Origin: Halolactibacillus miurensis
GTDB taxonomy: Bacteria > Bacillota > Bacilli > Bacillales > Amphibacillaceae
NCBI RefSeq assembly: GCF_900116255.1
Contig: NZ_FPAI01000003.1
Location: 62,001-126,000, forward strand
Length of the DNA: 64,000 nucleotides
Direction: 5' to 3'
In this document: positions 14,880 through 25,082 of the stretch, piece after piece
Numbering within the stretch: position 1 is the first letter of the stretch
How the letters are laid out: every line of letters starts with the position of its first letter
Program-made: the position numbers and the translations under genes
The notes under the pieces: model-generated
Database searches by the model: none
Told to the model about the DNA's origin: nothing
What the model saw: only the letters and a program-made list of their open reading frames with translations

Positions 14880-17800
14880 CTATCTCTGAATAAAGATATC
14901 GACAACATTATCTTCTTTCATCAACAACTGTAATAATTCCTTTTTATCGACTATCAATCCACCAGATCGGTATGGACTTTGTTCTTTTTGAACGGATACA
15001 GTTCGACCGTTCACAATTAAACCGGACTTATCCGCATTTAAGTGATATTTAAAAATAATAGGGGTTCTATATATATTAAATTGAAACTCTAAACCATCTA
15101 AGTGATCTGGTAAGATAGGGTCAATAACTAATCTATCCTGCATTGGGCGAATACCTAATGCATGAGAGATAAGTTGATTCAAGTATATACCAGGTCCGCT
15201 TGAATAAATTCTCCATCCACCTTTTACAGCACGTTTCCCATTTCTTAACTCATGAAAGTTCGCTTGTGCTTCATAGCGATCATTAAACTTACCATCTGAT
15301 GAACTAAAGTAAGCATTACTTTGTCGTAATTCGGCGTTAGGTACAACCGTTTGAATCCCAATTGGATTAATCTTTTCTAGACTTGACCATACTTCATTCT
15401 CTTTACCTAATTTCGCCATTGCTTCTGCATAACGAATGTGTGCATGAACGTATTGTAAGCCGATTTCACGACCGAAATTAGCTGCTGTTTCTGCACGTTG
15501 GAAATGAGTGTTCACTCCTCCCTGGTAATTAGCTGGACGATTCATTAACCTTACACCATCTGGGCAAGCTAAGTGTTCTTGAATTAATTGATAATTTCTA
15601 TCTGCTACTGACTTTGGCACTAGTTCACTTATGATACTTCGTTGCATTGGTAATAAGCGATAGTGAATCCCAGTTGTCTGATCATCGGGATGTAACATAG
15701 GTACCGGATTGTTCGGATCTTCAAGATATAAAAATCCTGGAATCACATCTGTACTAAGCATATATTGCTCAAAATCATTTTTGATTTTATTAGCCAAATC
15801 ACTAAATTCTATGGCCTTCTCTTCATTAAAGCTTGAAAATACTCTTTCTAGTTTCGTCATTGCTTGATAAGTTAGTGCAACCGTCCAACTCGACACCATA
15901 TATTGCTTTAACTGTTGATTAGCTGGTTGCAATGTGTCATCCCAATCACCATCTCCATATGAAGATAATCCTGTGCCATGTAAGAAATGTGCTCTGATAT
16001 ATTGAATTTCTTTTTCTAAATGATTCATAACTGAGTAGGATTCCTTAGTAAAGTTATGAGTCCCTCTTACCGTATACGGCACCTTCTCATCTAAAATAGA
16101 ATAATCACCCGTCTTTTCCAAGTAATCACCAATAACCTTAAGTGGCCAAACAATAATATCACCATGGCTTTCTCCTGATTTAATATGATGATACCGGTCA
16201 AACATAAACCACTGTGGCCAATTACCATCATCTTCAAATTGATGCTTGAATATATTTAAAATGATTTCTTTTGTTGTATTATAATTTTCAGTCGCAAGGA
16301 AATACTCTATTGGCCCTTGGCATACATCACGCGTTCCCCATGCAGCTCCACTATATTGTTCTAACCCATGCGGCACAGAGAAGTGTACAAGCATATTATG
16401 TGTGTACCAATAGGCGAGGGCATTAACTTTCTCTATATGATCTAGACGTTCTCCTTTTAGCGTTAAATCAAAGTCATTTAATAATTCTTTGTAATACTGT
16501 TTATATGTTGCTGTTTTCTCCTCGAACGTATCGTTTGATACTGATTCGAACGTGCCGTCTAACGTCCCTTGAATAGTAATGGTGAATGCATCTGTTGCTG
16601 TTGTTTTTAATACAACAAGTGAACTCTCATGTTCATAACTATTTTCTACAAAAAATCGTCCATCATATACGTCGTAATGAGCCCCTTCCACTTTAAGTTT
16701 GTAAGACAGCTGTGGATAAATTGTTGCGCTATCACTCGTTTGAGTAGCCTTAAAAATTAATTCTTTATCTGTTGTTTCCATAATGAATGATTGATCGTGT
16801 TCATTTGTGTTCATCGTTACTTGGTTTGTCACTAAATAACGATAATCTTTTCCTGATTCAGAACAAACTTCAAGTTTCACGCTTTTATCATTTAGCGAGG
16901 TATAAGCAGTGACAACAATGACATCTTCATTAATCTTATATGTCCAGCGAGTAAAATTTAAACCAATATGATAGCTGGACGGTACTGTCATTAAACGATA
17001 GCGTTCACCATCATTTAGATAGATTCGCTGACCCGATGCCTTCATAATATTTAGCGCATTTCGTTGATTCGAAATCCATTTATTAAAATTCGTATTACCT
17101 AATACCAATTGTGCATTGAATAAACCATACATAAATGTTGTAGATGTGATTGTTTCATCTGTTACATGGTCATTCCGATTACCCATTAATATGTGCCCGT
17201 GCGGACGCTCTACTAAACGTTCTTTTGCCTTTAACACTATATGTTCGTAATCTTCAGTAAAAAAGGCAAGAAGTTCCCCATCGTTTATTTCTTCTTCAAT
17301 CCTTCTTGGATACAACTGATTAATTTCTTCCTTAGTTAAAGTATCGCCAATAATAACTTCACCTATCTGATTATTTACTTTTGGTGAACTATGGTAGAGT
17401 AATGGCGATGTGTTGATATTAAGTCGCTCATAAATAACTTGTACTTTATCATTTTGTAACGGATTAGTTACTGCGTCAGGATAGTCCCCTTTGATATGTC
17501 CATAAAAAACAAAGGAAAGTTTATCATTTGCGTTAGTTTTTTCTGTTTGTAAAGCTGTGTAAGCAAATTCATATTGATATACTTCATTTGGTAGATTCTT
17601 TGTTAAAGCGTGAGGAATATTCGTTTCTTTATAATCCAAACCAAAAAATTGAAAACCATCTGTCGCATATCCAACAATGTTATTTAATGATCCTTGCTCT
17701 AAATAAGGATTACCGGTTGATTGCCCTTGATTTTGACGAGAACAGACAACATACCCATTATCTTTTTCATAAACAGAATGATCAATATATTGTGAAACAT

Positions 17801-18206
17801 AAGCTTCATTATTTCTAACTGCTCCTTGGTCTCCAATCCCCACATCTTGACCATACATGATATCAATCGTGCGACCGTCATTATCGACATTGACAGTATA
17901 AAACCATGTATCTTCTTCACCGATTTCTAAAGTAACTTGATAATTAAGTCCCGCTACTTTGCCTTTATAAATAGCGTTCATCTCAGTCAAGCTAAATTCT
18001 GCTCCTGCTTTCGCTCCTAAAAGCGGATAACTTTTTATCTTGTCATCATGAATACGAAGGTAAAGCTGATTTAAACTTCCGTCCAGAGGATTGCTAATCC
18101 ATTGATTAATCATAATTGATTTGTATTGGGCTTTCTTAATATCACCGGTGGATAAAAACTCAAAAGATACGTCACCTTTTTTTAATAGTAATGATTGATG
18201 TGTCAT
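14880..18206 (-). CDS. GH94 phosphorylase, probable 1,2-beta-oligoglucan phosphorylase
   Basis: This 1108-residue cytoplasmic enzyme has a long N-terminal beta-sandwich half and a C-terminal (alpha/alpha)6 catalytic half. The catalytic Asp is in YGDGDWDDTLQP near residue 755. Further GH94 signatures are YSGAAWGTRDVCQGPIEYF near 615, NWPQWFMFDRY near 665 and YSSGPGIYLNQLI near 1030. The length fits 1,2-beta-oligoglucan phosphorylase (about 1100 residues) better than cellobiose-type phosphorylases (about 800). It would split beta-1,2-gluco-oligosaccharides with phosphate into glucose 1-phosphate. The gene starts directly after the GH3 gene, as lin1839/lin1840 pair in Listeria innocua. Specificity is inferred from length and neighbours. 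Confidence 0.82.
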   Translation of the reverse strand: MTHQSLLLKKGDVSFEFLSTGDIKKAQYKSIMINQWISNPLDGSLNQLYLRIHDDKIKSYPLLGAKAGAEFSLTEMNAIYKGKVAGLNYQVTLEIGEEDTWFYTVNVDNDGRTIDIMYGQDVGIGDQGAVRNNEAYVSQYIDHSVYEKDNGYVVCSRQNQGQSTGNPYLEQGSLNNIVGYATDGFQFFGLDYKETNIPHALTKNLPNEVYQYEFAYTALQTEKTNANDKLSFVFYGHIKGDYPDAVTNPLQNDKVQVIYERLNINTSPLLYHSSPKVNNQIGEVIIGDTLTKEEINQLYPRRIEEEINDGELLAFFTEDYEHIVLKAKERLVERPHGHILMGNRNDHVTDETITSTTFMYGLFNAQLVLGNTNFNKWISNQRNALNIMKASGQRIYLNDGERYRLMTVPSSYHIGLNFTRWTYKINEDVIVVTAYTSLNDKSVKLEVCSESGKDYRYLVTNQVTMNTNEHDQSFIMETTDKELIFKATQTSDSATIYPQLSYKLKVEGAHYDVYDGRFFVENSYEHESSLVVLKTTATDAFTITIQGTLDGTFESVSNDTFEEKTATYKQYYKELLNDFDLTLKGERLDHIEKVNALAYWYTHNMLVHFSVPHGLEQYSGAAWGTRDVCQGPIEYFLATENYNTTKEIILNIFKHQFEDDGNWPQWFMFDRYHHIKSGESHGDIIVWPLKVIGDYLEKTGDYSILDEKVPYTVRGTHNFTKESYSVMNHLEKEIQYIRAHFLHGTGLSSYGDGDWDDTLQPANQQLKQYMVSSWTVALTYQAMTKLERVFSSFNEEKAIEFSDLANKIKNDFEQYMLSTDVIPGFLYLEDPNNPVPMLHPDDQTTGIHYRLLPMQRSIISELVPKSVADRNYQLIQEHLACPDGVRLMNRPANYQGGVNTHFQRAETAANFGREIGLQYVHAHIRYAEAMAKLGKENEVWSSLEKINPIGIQTVVPNAELRQSNAYFSSSDGKFNDRYEAQANFHELRNGKRAVKGGWRIYSSGPGIYLNQLISHALGIRPMQDRLVIDPILPDHLDGLEFQFNIYRTPIIFKYHLNADKSGLIVNGRTVSVQKEQSPYRSGGLIVDKKELLQLLMKEDNVVDIFIQR

Positions 18207-18207
18207 A

Positions 18208-20379
18208 TTAATTTTCCTCGCTTTCCATTTGATATTTAAATGAGGCTTCTAATGTATTAGCTGATGATGTTCCTACAAAGACCGAGAACTCTCCGTAATC
18301 TGAGGAATATCTTAAGTCACTATGTGTGTAACGAAGCATTTCTTCACTTATAGTAAAAGTAACAATTTTTGTTTCTCCAGGTGCTAAGCGAACTTTCTCA
18401 AATGACTTTAATTCTTTTAATGGCCTGACAACTTCACCTACATGATCTCTCAGATACAGTTGCACTATTTCGTCACCTAATCTTTTTCCAGTATTTTTAA
18501 CAGAAATACTAACGTTAATTGTTTCGTTATCCGTTAATACAGGTTGTGATAAATTAAGATTGTCATATGCATACGTTGTATAGCTTAATCCATAGCCAAA
18601 AGGATAACGCGGCTTATTGGGTCCATCAATAAATTTAGACACATAGCGATTATGTGGATTATTATGATCATAAGGACGACCGGTATTATGATGATTATAA
18701 TAGATGGGTATTTGACCAACAGAATCAGGAAAACTCATTGTTAATTTTGCTGATGGATTTTTATCTCCGACCAATATTCTACCAATCGCAGATCCGCCAC
18801 ATGAACCTGGAAACCAAGCTTCCACTACTGCTTTAGCAAAAGGAATAACTCGCGTTACATCTAATGGACGGCCATTGATTAGTACGACAACGATATCTTT
18901 ATTAACTTCATGAATCTTCTTTAATAACTCTAACTGGACTTCTGGTAATTCTATCTTACTTCTTGATCCGCCTTCACCGCTCATGTCAGAACTTTCCCCT
19001 AAGGCTAAAATCACTTTATCAACTTTTTTGGCCACCTCAATAGAACCTAACATCTCCTCTTCCTTAATAGTATGAACCGATTGAATCGATTGAGTATGAA
19101 AAGGTTTTGAAAGGACTTTATTCATTCCCATTGCTATTGTTTCCACATCATCTCTATCACCAATCCACGACCACGGTCCAAGTAAATCTTGACTTTCAGC
19201 AAATGGACCAATAAGTCCTACATCATCGTCTTTTTGTATTGGAAGAACGCCATCGTTTTCTAGCAAAACAATTGATTCTTCTGCTGCTCGCCTTGCAACT
19301 AGACGGTGTTCTTCTGAAAATATAATGTCTTTTGCTTTATTTTCATCCAAGAAACGGTAAGGGTTTTCAAATAGCCTAAGCGTTTTCTTTAAGTTCAATA
19401 TACGTCGAACGCTTTCATCAACTCGACTTTCCTCTATTATTCCTTCTTCAATTAACTCTTTTAGATAACTCACATAAGTGCTAGTCATCATCTCAATGTC
19501 CACCCCAGCCTCAATTGCTAAGGCTGCAGCATTTTTCTCATCTTCTGCAACACCATGAGGGATTAACTCTCGTATAGAACCCCAATCTGAAATTATTACA
19601 CCATCAAATCCCCATTCGTCTCTTAAAAGATATCGCATTAAATCTTTATTAGCTGAGCACGGCTTACCATCAACCGTATTAAATGCCGTCATAACCATTT
19701 GAGCATTTTCATCTAGAGCAGCTTTATAACCTGGCAAATACACCTCTCGTAATTCCCTTTCTGACATATTGACAGTATTATAATCACGTCCTGCTTCAAT
19801 AGCACCATAGGCGGCAAAATGTTTAACACAAGCAGCTATTGAGTATTTAGACGTTTGAATATTCTCTCCTTGAAATCCCCTGACAAACGCTTTAGCAAGT
19901 TCACTATTTAAATAAGGATCTTCTCCTGTTGATTCCATAACTCTTCCCCATCGAGGATCTCTAACTAAATCAACCATCGGTGCAAATGTAACATGTATAC
20001 CTGAAACAGCCGCTTCCTTTGCTGCTATTTTAGCCGTTTCCTCAACTAGTCCTGGATCAAACGAACAACTTAAAGCTAAATTATGGGGGAAAATCGTTTT
20101 ATAACCATGTATAATATCCGCCATAATAAGTAATGGAATTTTAAGACGATTGGTTTTTAAATGTGATGCTTGAATGTTTTTAATTTCAGAAGCACCTGAA
20201 CCACCTAATACTGAGCCACTATTGTGTATTGTACGATTGCTAATGCCTAAATCACTCAATGGACCTGTAATTTCTCCTTCATGACTAGCTCCATCAAATA
20301 AAAAGGCAGCTAATTGCATTAACTGATCAATTTTTTCATCTAATGTCATTTGTTTGAGCAATACATCAATATCCATCAT
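18208..20379 (-). CDS. GH3 beta-glucosidase, probably for beta-1,2-gluco-oligosaccharides
   Basis: This cytoplasmic enzyme of 723 residues has no signal peptide. Domains are a TIM barrel with the nucleophile Asp in GVIISDWGSI (near residue 265) and the KHFAAYGAIEAGRDYN signature near 190, then the alpha/beta sandwich (LALGESSDMSGEGGSRSKIE), then a C-terminal fibronectin-III-like domain (PFGYGLSYTTYAY onward). It matches the domain order of L. innocua Lin1840, a sophorose-preferring beta-glucosidase. ATG 20379 or 20376 follows AGGAGG; the longer frame runs through the LacI-type operator and is unlikely. It is co-transcribed with GH94. Confidence 0.87.
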   Translation of the reverse strand: MMDIDVLLKQMTLDEKIDQLMQLAAFLFDGASHEGEITGPLSDLGISNRTIHNSGSVLGGSGASEIKNIQASHLKTNRLKIPLLIMADIIHGYKTIFPHNLALSCSFDPGLVEETAKIAAKEAAVSGIHVTFAPMVDLVRDPRWGRVMESTGEDPYLNSELAKAFVRGFQGENIQTSKYSIAACVKHFAAYGAIEAGRDYNTVNMSERELREVYLPGYKAALDENAQMVMTAFNTVDGKPCSANKDLMRYLLRDEWGFDGVIISDWGSIRELIPHGVAEDEKNAAALAIEAGVDIEMMTSTYVSYLKELIEEGIIEESRVDESVRRILNLKKTLRLFENPYRFLDENKAKDIIFSEEHRLVARRAAEESIVLLENDGVLPIQKDDDVGLIGPFAESQDLLGPWSWIGDRDDVETIAMGMNKVLSKPFHTQSIQSVHTIKEEEMLGSIEVAKKVDKVILALGESSDMSGEGGSRSKIELPEVQLELLKKIHEVNKDIVVVLINGRPLDVTRVIPFAKAVVEAWFPGSCGGSAIGRILVGDKNPSAKLTMSFPDSVGQIPIYYNHHNTGRPYDHNNPHNRYVSKFIDGPNKPRYPFGYGLSYTTYAYDNLNLSQPVLTDNETINVSISVKNTGKRLGDEIVQLYLRDHVGEVVRPLKELKSFEKVRLAPGETKIVTFTISEEMLRYTHSDLRYSSDYGEFSVFVGTSSANTLEASFKYQMESEEN

Positions 20380-20392
20380 ACCCCTCCTCGTT

Positions 20393-20406
20393 TTGAATCG
20401 TTTCAA
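20393..20406 (-). promoter_or_regulatory. LacI-type operator before GH3
   Basis: On the minus strand this is TTGAAACGATTCAA, identical to the two sites downstream of the lacI promoter. It lies between the hairpin at 20417-20454 and the GH3 ribosome-binding site. Confidence 0.75.
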
Positions 20407-20416
20407 ATTTAATGGT

Positions 20417-20454
20417 TAGCTAACCCTCTAAGGTAATCCTTTAGAGGGTTAGCT
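20417..20454. terminator. Strong intercistronic hairpin between GH35-like and GH3 genes
   Basis: TAGCTAACCCTCTAAGG pairs with CCTTTAGAGGGTTAGCTA with one bulge and a 4-nt loop. There is no clear T run on the minus strand, so it may be a weak terminator or an mRNA-stabilising or processing element rather than a full stop. Confidence 0.55.
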
Positions 20455-20457
20455 ATT

Positions 20458-22863
20458 TTATTCAAAGTACACCGTCAAAGTTTCAACTTCTTTATTGTTC
20501 TTTAACGTGAAAATATAATTATTATCTTCTTGTTTCTTATTAATTTCCGGACTCACACTTACTTTATTTGTTGTTGTCATTTTTATCTTTACATCTTTTG
20601 ATTTAGTATCAAACGTGACATGCTTTGAGTCATAGCTGATTATTTCACATGTGCTATAATGAATACATGTAGCCTCATTTATGTTTATATCAATGGGTAA
20701 CATAACACCTTCATAGCCTTCTAATGTTAACAATTCACCATCAAACAACATTCTTTCATGTTCTAACAAATGATACTTTTTTTCATACGCTTCAAGGTTC
20801 AATATATGAATAAATCGTTCATCTTTATCCCTAACCGACGTTGTGAATATACCATGATTTTGATAATCATGAGTAAGGCCTGGCTTAACTCCTAAATCTT
20901 CTAAAATATTACGGAAAAATTCGAGATCTGCTTTGTAAGGTGTCGTAAGAACGGTTACATGCCCTTTTTTAATTTGTGTTTTAAATCCAGCGTAATGATT
21001 GGTATCAGTAATTTTAATAAGAGGGAGCTGGCCATTAAGTGTAAACCCTTGAGCAAAATGCGTTCTTAACTCTTTCTGGTTTGCATCATCAACCCTTTGT
21101 ACAGATAAATAAAAGTGCTGATTCGCTTCGTGATTTTTTTCAAAAGTGACACCTAATGCTTGAATGAGTTTACCACAAGGTCGACCTTCCATATCATACC
21201 TTGGTAACTCACCGTAAAAGAGTGCGCGACCTCCTTCAGCAATAAAAGCAACTAACTTATCTTGTATAACTTCACTCATGTACTTGGCACTAGGTACCAC
21301 GAGTACCCCAGCATCTTTAACATCAATAGGTCTATTTTGTATGTCAATGCCGGTAAACCTATAACCTGAGAGGATTATGCTTCGCGCCAACAGCTCCCAA
21401 CTTGCATGTGCTCTATTACTCGTTAAATTACCAACAAATGCTTTCTCAATATCTGAATCAGGGTAATGATATTCCGTCATATAATAATCAGGAATAAAAG
21501 CAAAATGTAAATCATCATGTTCTTCATTCATTACGGCCAATTTATCCTTTACCGCTAACATCCTTTTAATTGACGTAGCCATCCGATCGAAAGTATAATT
21601 TTTCTCACCTTCAGGTGAAATAGGTGCAGCAAAACCATGTCGTTCACCAGTCGTCGCAATACGATCATTCCCATCAGACATAGATCGTTGTAATTTACGG
21701 TTATAGCCACCAGTCATTAAATAATAATTTAATAGTCGATTACCTTGAGCAATACTCATCCTCGTTTTTAAATCTGCAGCAGAGGGATCATAGCGCCCTG
21801 TTAAAGTCTCTCCAAAATTGCCGTCACCGCAATTAAACTCCGCTGATGTGAGTGGTTGGTCGTCTAAATGAACAGCATCCATCATTCCATTAATTAGATA
21901 TAAATCTTGGAAAGTTGTCATATCTAAGTTGCCAAAATAATGATCGGAGCCAGAAATATAGCCGGTTTCTTGAGTATAGCTCTCGTATAGTTGACTAATA
22001 CCAATAGGATAAGTGAAACCTCGCCCTCCTCCTGTTCCATGAATATTGACCATAAACGGGACACCAGATACTCCACACGATTCAGCAAATTCTCTTAAGA
22101 TACGGACATACTCACTAAATCGCTGGCGCATGTAATAACCTAAATCTTTATGTAAATCGAGAGGATTCACATGTTTTGGTGCTCTTATTTCTTGTTTAAA
22201 TGTATCAAAAGATTCTTCAATAAAAGGATAGCGCTCGGTTAATATGTTTTTGTTATAGCTTTTAATCAAATATTGTTTAAATTGCTCTAACACGTGATCT
22301 GTCAAATCCGGATTATTGCTGACCCATGATAACATACCTATTTCATTGTCAAGCTGGATAGCGATAACATTACCACCGTGATCATGAAGTCTCGGAACAA
22401 CAACTTTAAATACTGCTTCATACCAGCGCTTAACTTCTTTTAGAAAATCAGGAGCAAGATAGTCAAGAGTAACGGTTGTAGCTTGATTACCATACCATGT
22501 TACTGGTATAACTTCTGGGTACTTCTCGTAAAGCCAATACGGAATTCCATCATTTTTCATTTCAGCCATTATAAACGGACCAGGACGAACAAAGAAATAC
22601 AAGTCATGGTCGTTAGCTAAGTCAATAAATGCCTCTAAATCATGTTCAGGGAATTGTCGACCTTCCAAATCAATATCCCTATAGAATTCTTCGTGTACAA
22701 TCCAAGGAATATAACTGGAGACCGCATTACAACCACTCTCTTTTAATTGTTCTATTCGATTTTCCCACTGATCACGAGGTGTTCTAAAATAATGAATTTC
22801 TCCTACCATTAGAAGTTCTGGTTTGCCATCAATAATGATTTGTTTTTGTTTAATTTCAATCAT
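20458..22863 (-). CDS. GH35-like glycosidase/glucosyltransferase (paralogue A)
   Basis: This 801-residue protein has no signal peptide. The N-terminal TIM barrel (1-360) has the GH35 signature FFVRPGPFIMAEMKNDGIPYWL (read as two runs, FFVRPGPFIMAE and MKNDGIPYWL), the acid/base Glu in IAIQLDNEIGM near 172 and the probable nucleophile Glu in TSAEFNCGDGNFG near 340. Later come a glutamine-amidotransferase-like domain (DAGVLVVPSAKYMSE) and small beta domains. GH35 is mostly beta-galactosidase, but a beta-1,2-glucosyltransferase has been described in GH35 (Ignavibacterium album), which fits this locus. It overlaps the GH144-type gene by 4 bp. A second divergent copy sits at 36410. Exact activity is unknown. 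Confidence 0.82.
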   Translation of the reverse strand: MIEIKQKQIIIDGKPELLMVGEIHYFRTPRDQWENRIEQLKESGCNAVSSYIPWIVHEEFYRDIDLEGRQFPEHDLEAFIDLANDHDLYFFVRPGPFIMAEMKNDGIPYWLYEKYPEVIPVTWYGNQATTVTLDYLAPDFLKEVKRWYEAVFKVVVPRLHDHGGNVIAIQLDNEIGMLSWVSNNPDLTDHVLEQFKQYLIKSYNKNILTERYPFIEESFDTFKQEIRAPKHVNPLDLHKDLGYYMRQRFSEYVRILREFAESCGVSGVPFMVNIHGTGGGRGFTYPIGISQLYESYTQETGYISGSDHYFGNLDMTTFQDLYLINGMMDAVHLDDQPLTSAEFNCGDGNFGETLTGRYDPSAADLKTRMSIAQGNRLLNYYLMTGGYNRKLQRSMSDGNDRIATTGERHGFAAPISPEGEKNYTFDRMATSIKRMLAVKDKLAVMNEEHDDLHFAFIPDYYMTEYHYPDSDIEKAFVGNLTSNRAHASWELLARSIILSGYRFTGIDIQNRPIDVKDAGVLVVPSAKYMSEVIQDKLVAFIAEGGRALFYGELPRYDMEGRPCGKLIQALGVTFEKNHEANQHFYLSVQRVDDANQKELRTHFAQGFTLNGQLPLIKITDTNHYAGFKTQIKKGHVTVLTTPYKADLEFFRNILEDLGVKPGLTHDYQNHGIFTTSVRDKDERFIHILNLEAYEKKYHLLEHERMLFDGELLTLEGYEGVMLPIDININEATCIHYSTCEIISYDSKHVTFDTKSKDVKIKMTTTNKVSVSPEINKKQEDNNYIFTLKNNKEVETLTVYFE

Positions 22864-24086
22864 GATTCAACCCTCACTTCCTTTTTTTTAAAACCTAATC
22901 TATCAATCGCCTTATTAATGAGTGGGTGTTGCATGTAATACTTCCATGTCGTACCGTGCAAGTAATTATCAATCATCAATAAAGAAATTCCTTTATCTAT
23001 ACCAATAACGATATCCGCATACCAAGTTGGATCAACATCTTCATTGTACGCATCAAAAAATCCATACTTACCAAATAAGTTGGGGTGCTGATGGTAATAG
23101 TAATGAACAGCTTCTTTTACAGCCTCAGGAGTGAATACTATTGAACCAATCGCACCACACGGCGGTACCGTTCCATCTAGTTGCATTTTTACTTCATCAT
23201 AATACGGAGGTGTACCAGGTACAATATAGCCATTAGGTCCTTCACAGGCCGTTAAGCCCCAAGCATTTTTTCGATATGTTTTAAAATTATCTTTTCGATC
23301 TATTGAGAATGCCCGACTTGCTGTCGATGCAACAATAGAGTTTTCAAACCAATCTATACCATCCGGATCTAGATAAGACCTAAAATCAAACCACGCATGT
23401 GAAAACTGATGTGTAAATAAAGCGCCACCAGGACTATTATAAAAAGTATAGGTTTTATAAGTTAATAAACGCCTTTCAAATCCTTCGTAAATTATGGTCG
23501 GAACTGAATGTGTTGGGGAAGCAACTCCTAAAAAATATTGCATCATCTGTTCAGCGTACATATCCCAGCGACCAAACCCACCAGTTTCTTCATGATAGCC
23601 CATATAGTAGACGTTTCCCTCACGATTATAGTATTTTTCCCAATCCACTCTTTGATAGATTTTTTGAAAATAAACTTCAATGTCTCCACCAAAATAACTT
23701 GCTGCTGTCAAAGCGCCATTAAGAAAAATACTCGTATCAATTATAGATGCACAATCATGAAAGTGTTGATTCCTTTTACCTGTATTCATATTAACAAAAT
23801 GATAAAAGAAACCATTTGCGTGCTCTACATTATGATAAAAGCTATGCAAGGTCCCTTTCACACGATCATAAGCCTCTTCATAACTTATCCAGCCCCGCTC
23901 TACACCAATAACAAACGCACTTAGACCAAAGCCTACTGAAGCAATACTTGCAACATCTTTGGCTATTTCACTCGTTTTATCTCGTATTAATCCATAACCA
24001 GAACTCTTTAAATCCGTATTTGCTTCTTCATAAAAGAATCGAAAGCTACGCCTCGCTTCTTCTTCCAATATTGCTCTTGCATCCAT
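22860..24086 (-). CDS. GH144-type glycoamylase-family enzyme, probable endo-beta-1,2-glucanase
   Basis: This 408-residue protein is a single (alpha/alpha)6 glycoamylase-type domain. Strong family segments are HDCASIIDTSIFLNGALTAA near 110, GRWDMYAEQMMQYFLGVASP near 175 with a conserved Glu, GGALFTHQFSHAWFDFRSYLD (about 21 residues, centred on HQFSHAWFDF), NAWGLTACEGPNGY near 275, GTVPPCGAIGSIVFTPE near 310 and DIVIGIDKGISLLMIDNYL near 360. GH144 members cleave beta-1,2-glucan internally to short oligosaccharides. There is no signal peptide, so it would act on imported oligomers in the cytoplasm, unlike secreted GH144 enzymes. The start follows AAGGAG. It is translationally coupled to the downstream GH35-like gene. 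Confidence 0.85.
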   Translation of the reverse strand: MDARAILEEEARRSFRFFYEEANTDLKSSGYGLIRDKTSEIAKDVASIASVGFGLSAFVIGVERGWISYEEAYDRVKGTLHSFYHNVEHANGFFYHFVNMNTGKRNQHFHDCASIIDTSIFLNGALTAASYFGGDIEVYFQKIYQRVDWEKYYNREGNVYYMGYHEETGGFGRWDMYAEQMMQYFLGVASPTHSVPTIIYEGFERRLLTYKTYTFYNSPGGALFTHQFSHAWFDFRSYLDPDGIDWFENSIVASTASRAFSIDRKDNFKTYRKNAWGLTACEGPNGYIVPGTPPYYDEVKMQLDGTVPPCGAIGSIVFTPEAVKEAVHYYYHQHPNLFGKYGFFDAYNEDVDPTWYADIVIGIDKGISLLMIDNYLHGTTWKYYMQHPLINKAIDRLGFKKKEVRVES

Positions 24087-24104
24087 ATATAAGCTCCTTT
24101 TTAT

Positions 24105-25070
24105 TTACTCTCCTGTGATTCCTGAACGATCGACACCTTCTACGAACCAACGCTGGGTAATAAAGTAAACAACTAACAGAGGTAAAATACTCAGCATAGT
24201 TCCTGCCATGCTAATCCCTTCATTAATGTTTACATTAGAGCCTCCGAGGTTCTGAGCATTCATTTGTTCATATGAAACATTAAAGCGTTGTAATTCTAAC
24301 GGTAGCGTTGTTAGCGTATTGCCAAAGAAAGTTGCCGCCATGGTTGTCTCATTCCAATACCAAACAAATGAAAACAGAAAGGAAATGATAAAGGCTGGGA
24401 TTGCCATTGGAACAGCAATTCGAATAAAAATTTTATAATAACCAGCCCCATCTAAATACGCGGCTTCTTCCAACGATTTTGGTAACATTCTAAAGAATTG
24501 ATAAAATATTAAAATGAAGATCGCACTATTCAATCCTTGTCCAAATGCTGCTGGTAGTAAGAATGATTGTATATTCCCAATGATACCTAAATCATTAAAA
24601 AACACATATCGAGGTATCATTAACACTTGGGGTGGAATAACAAACGTTGCTAGTACTAAACCGAATAAGGTACGTTTAAATGGTAAATCGAATCTAGCAA
24701 ATCCATACCCGATTAAACTAGCGACTAACGTTTGAGCTAACGCTGGAAGTACCGTAACATACAGTGTTACACCTAATGTAGAAGAGAAATTTAAAACACG
24801 ATAGGCTGTTTCATAGTTTTCAAGATAAAGCTGTGAAGGTAACCAAGTAATCAACGGGTTAAGTAAATCTTCTAAAGTCATGAAACTATATGACCCCATA
24901 TGAATCATCGGGTAGAGATACACAAAACCAATGCCAACAAGCAAACTATAGATAAACAGATGTGTGATTATGCCTGTCTTTACATTTGACCCAAGGAGGA
25001 GATGTTTTATTCTTTGACGATAATTATGTTTCTTCGGCATTTTTTGACTAACAACTTCAATTCTTTTCAA
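24105..25070 (-). CDS. Carbohydrate ABC transporter permease (MalG type)
   Basis: This inner-membrane subunit has six predicted helices, the first after a basic N-terminal arm (QRIKHLLLG). The ATPase-docking EAA loop is present as EEAAYLDGAGYYKIFIRIAVP near residue 205 (21 residues, core EEAAYLDGAG). It pairs with the MalF-type permease just upstream to form the channel of a CUT1 importer. Start choice: GTG at 25079 touches the AGGGAG, so the TTG at 25070, 8 bp after it, is preferred; an ATG (MPKKHN) follows later. No binding protein is directly adjacent to this pair; the DUF5696 gene is next to it instead. Confidence 0.88.
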   Translation of the reverse strand: MKRIEVVSQKMPKKHNYRQRIKHLLLGSNVKTGIITHLFIYSLLVGIGFVYLYPMIHMGSYSFMTLEDLLNPLITWLPSQLYLENYETAYRVLNFSSTLGVTLYVTVLPALAQTLVASLIGYGFARFDLPFKRTLFGLVLATFVIPPQVLMIPRYVFFNDLGIIGNIQSFLLPAAFGQGLNSAIFILIFYQFFRMLPKSLEEAAYLDGAGYYKIFIRIAVPMAIPAFIISFLFSFVWYWNETTMAATFFGNTLTTLPLELQRFNVSYEQMNAQNLGGSNVNINEGISMAGTMLSILPLLVVYFITQRWFVEGVDRSGITGE

Positions 25071-25082
25071 ATCTCTCACTCC

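Noticed and set aside
23538-23924. 128-codon plus-strand frame
   Set aside because: It is entirely inside the GH144-type gene on the other strand, with no Shine-Dalgarno and no protein character.
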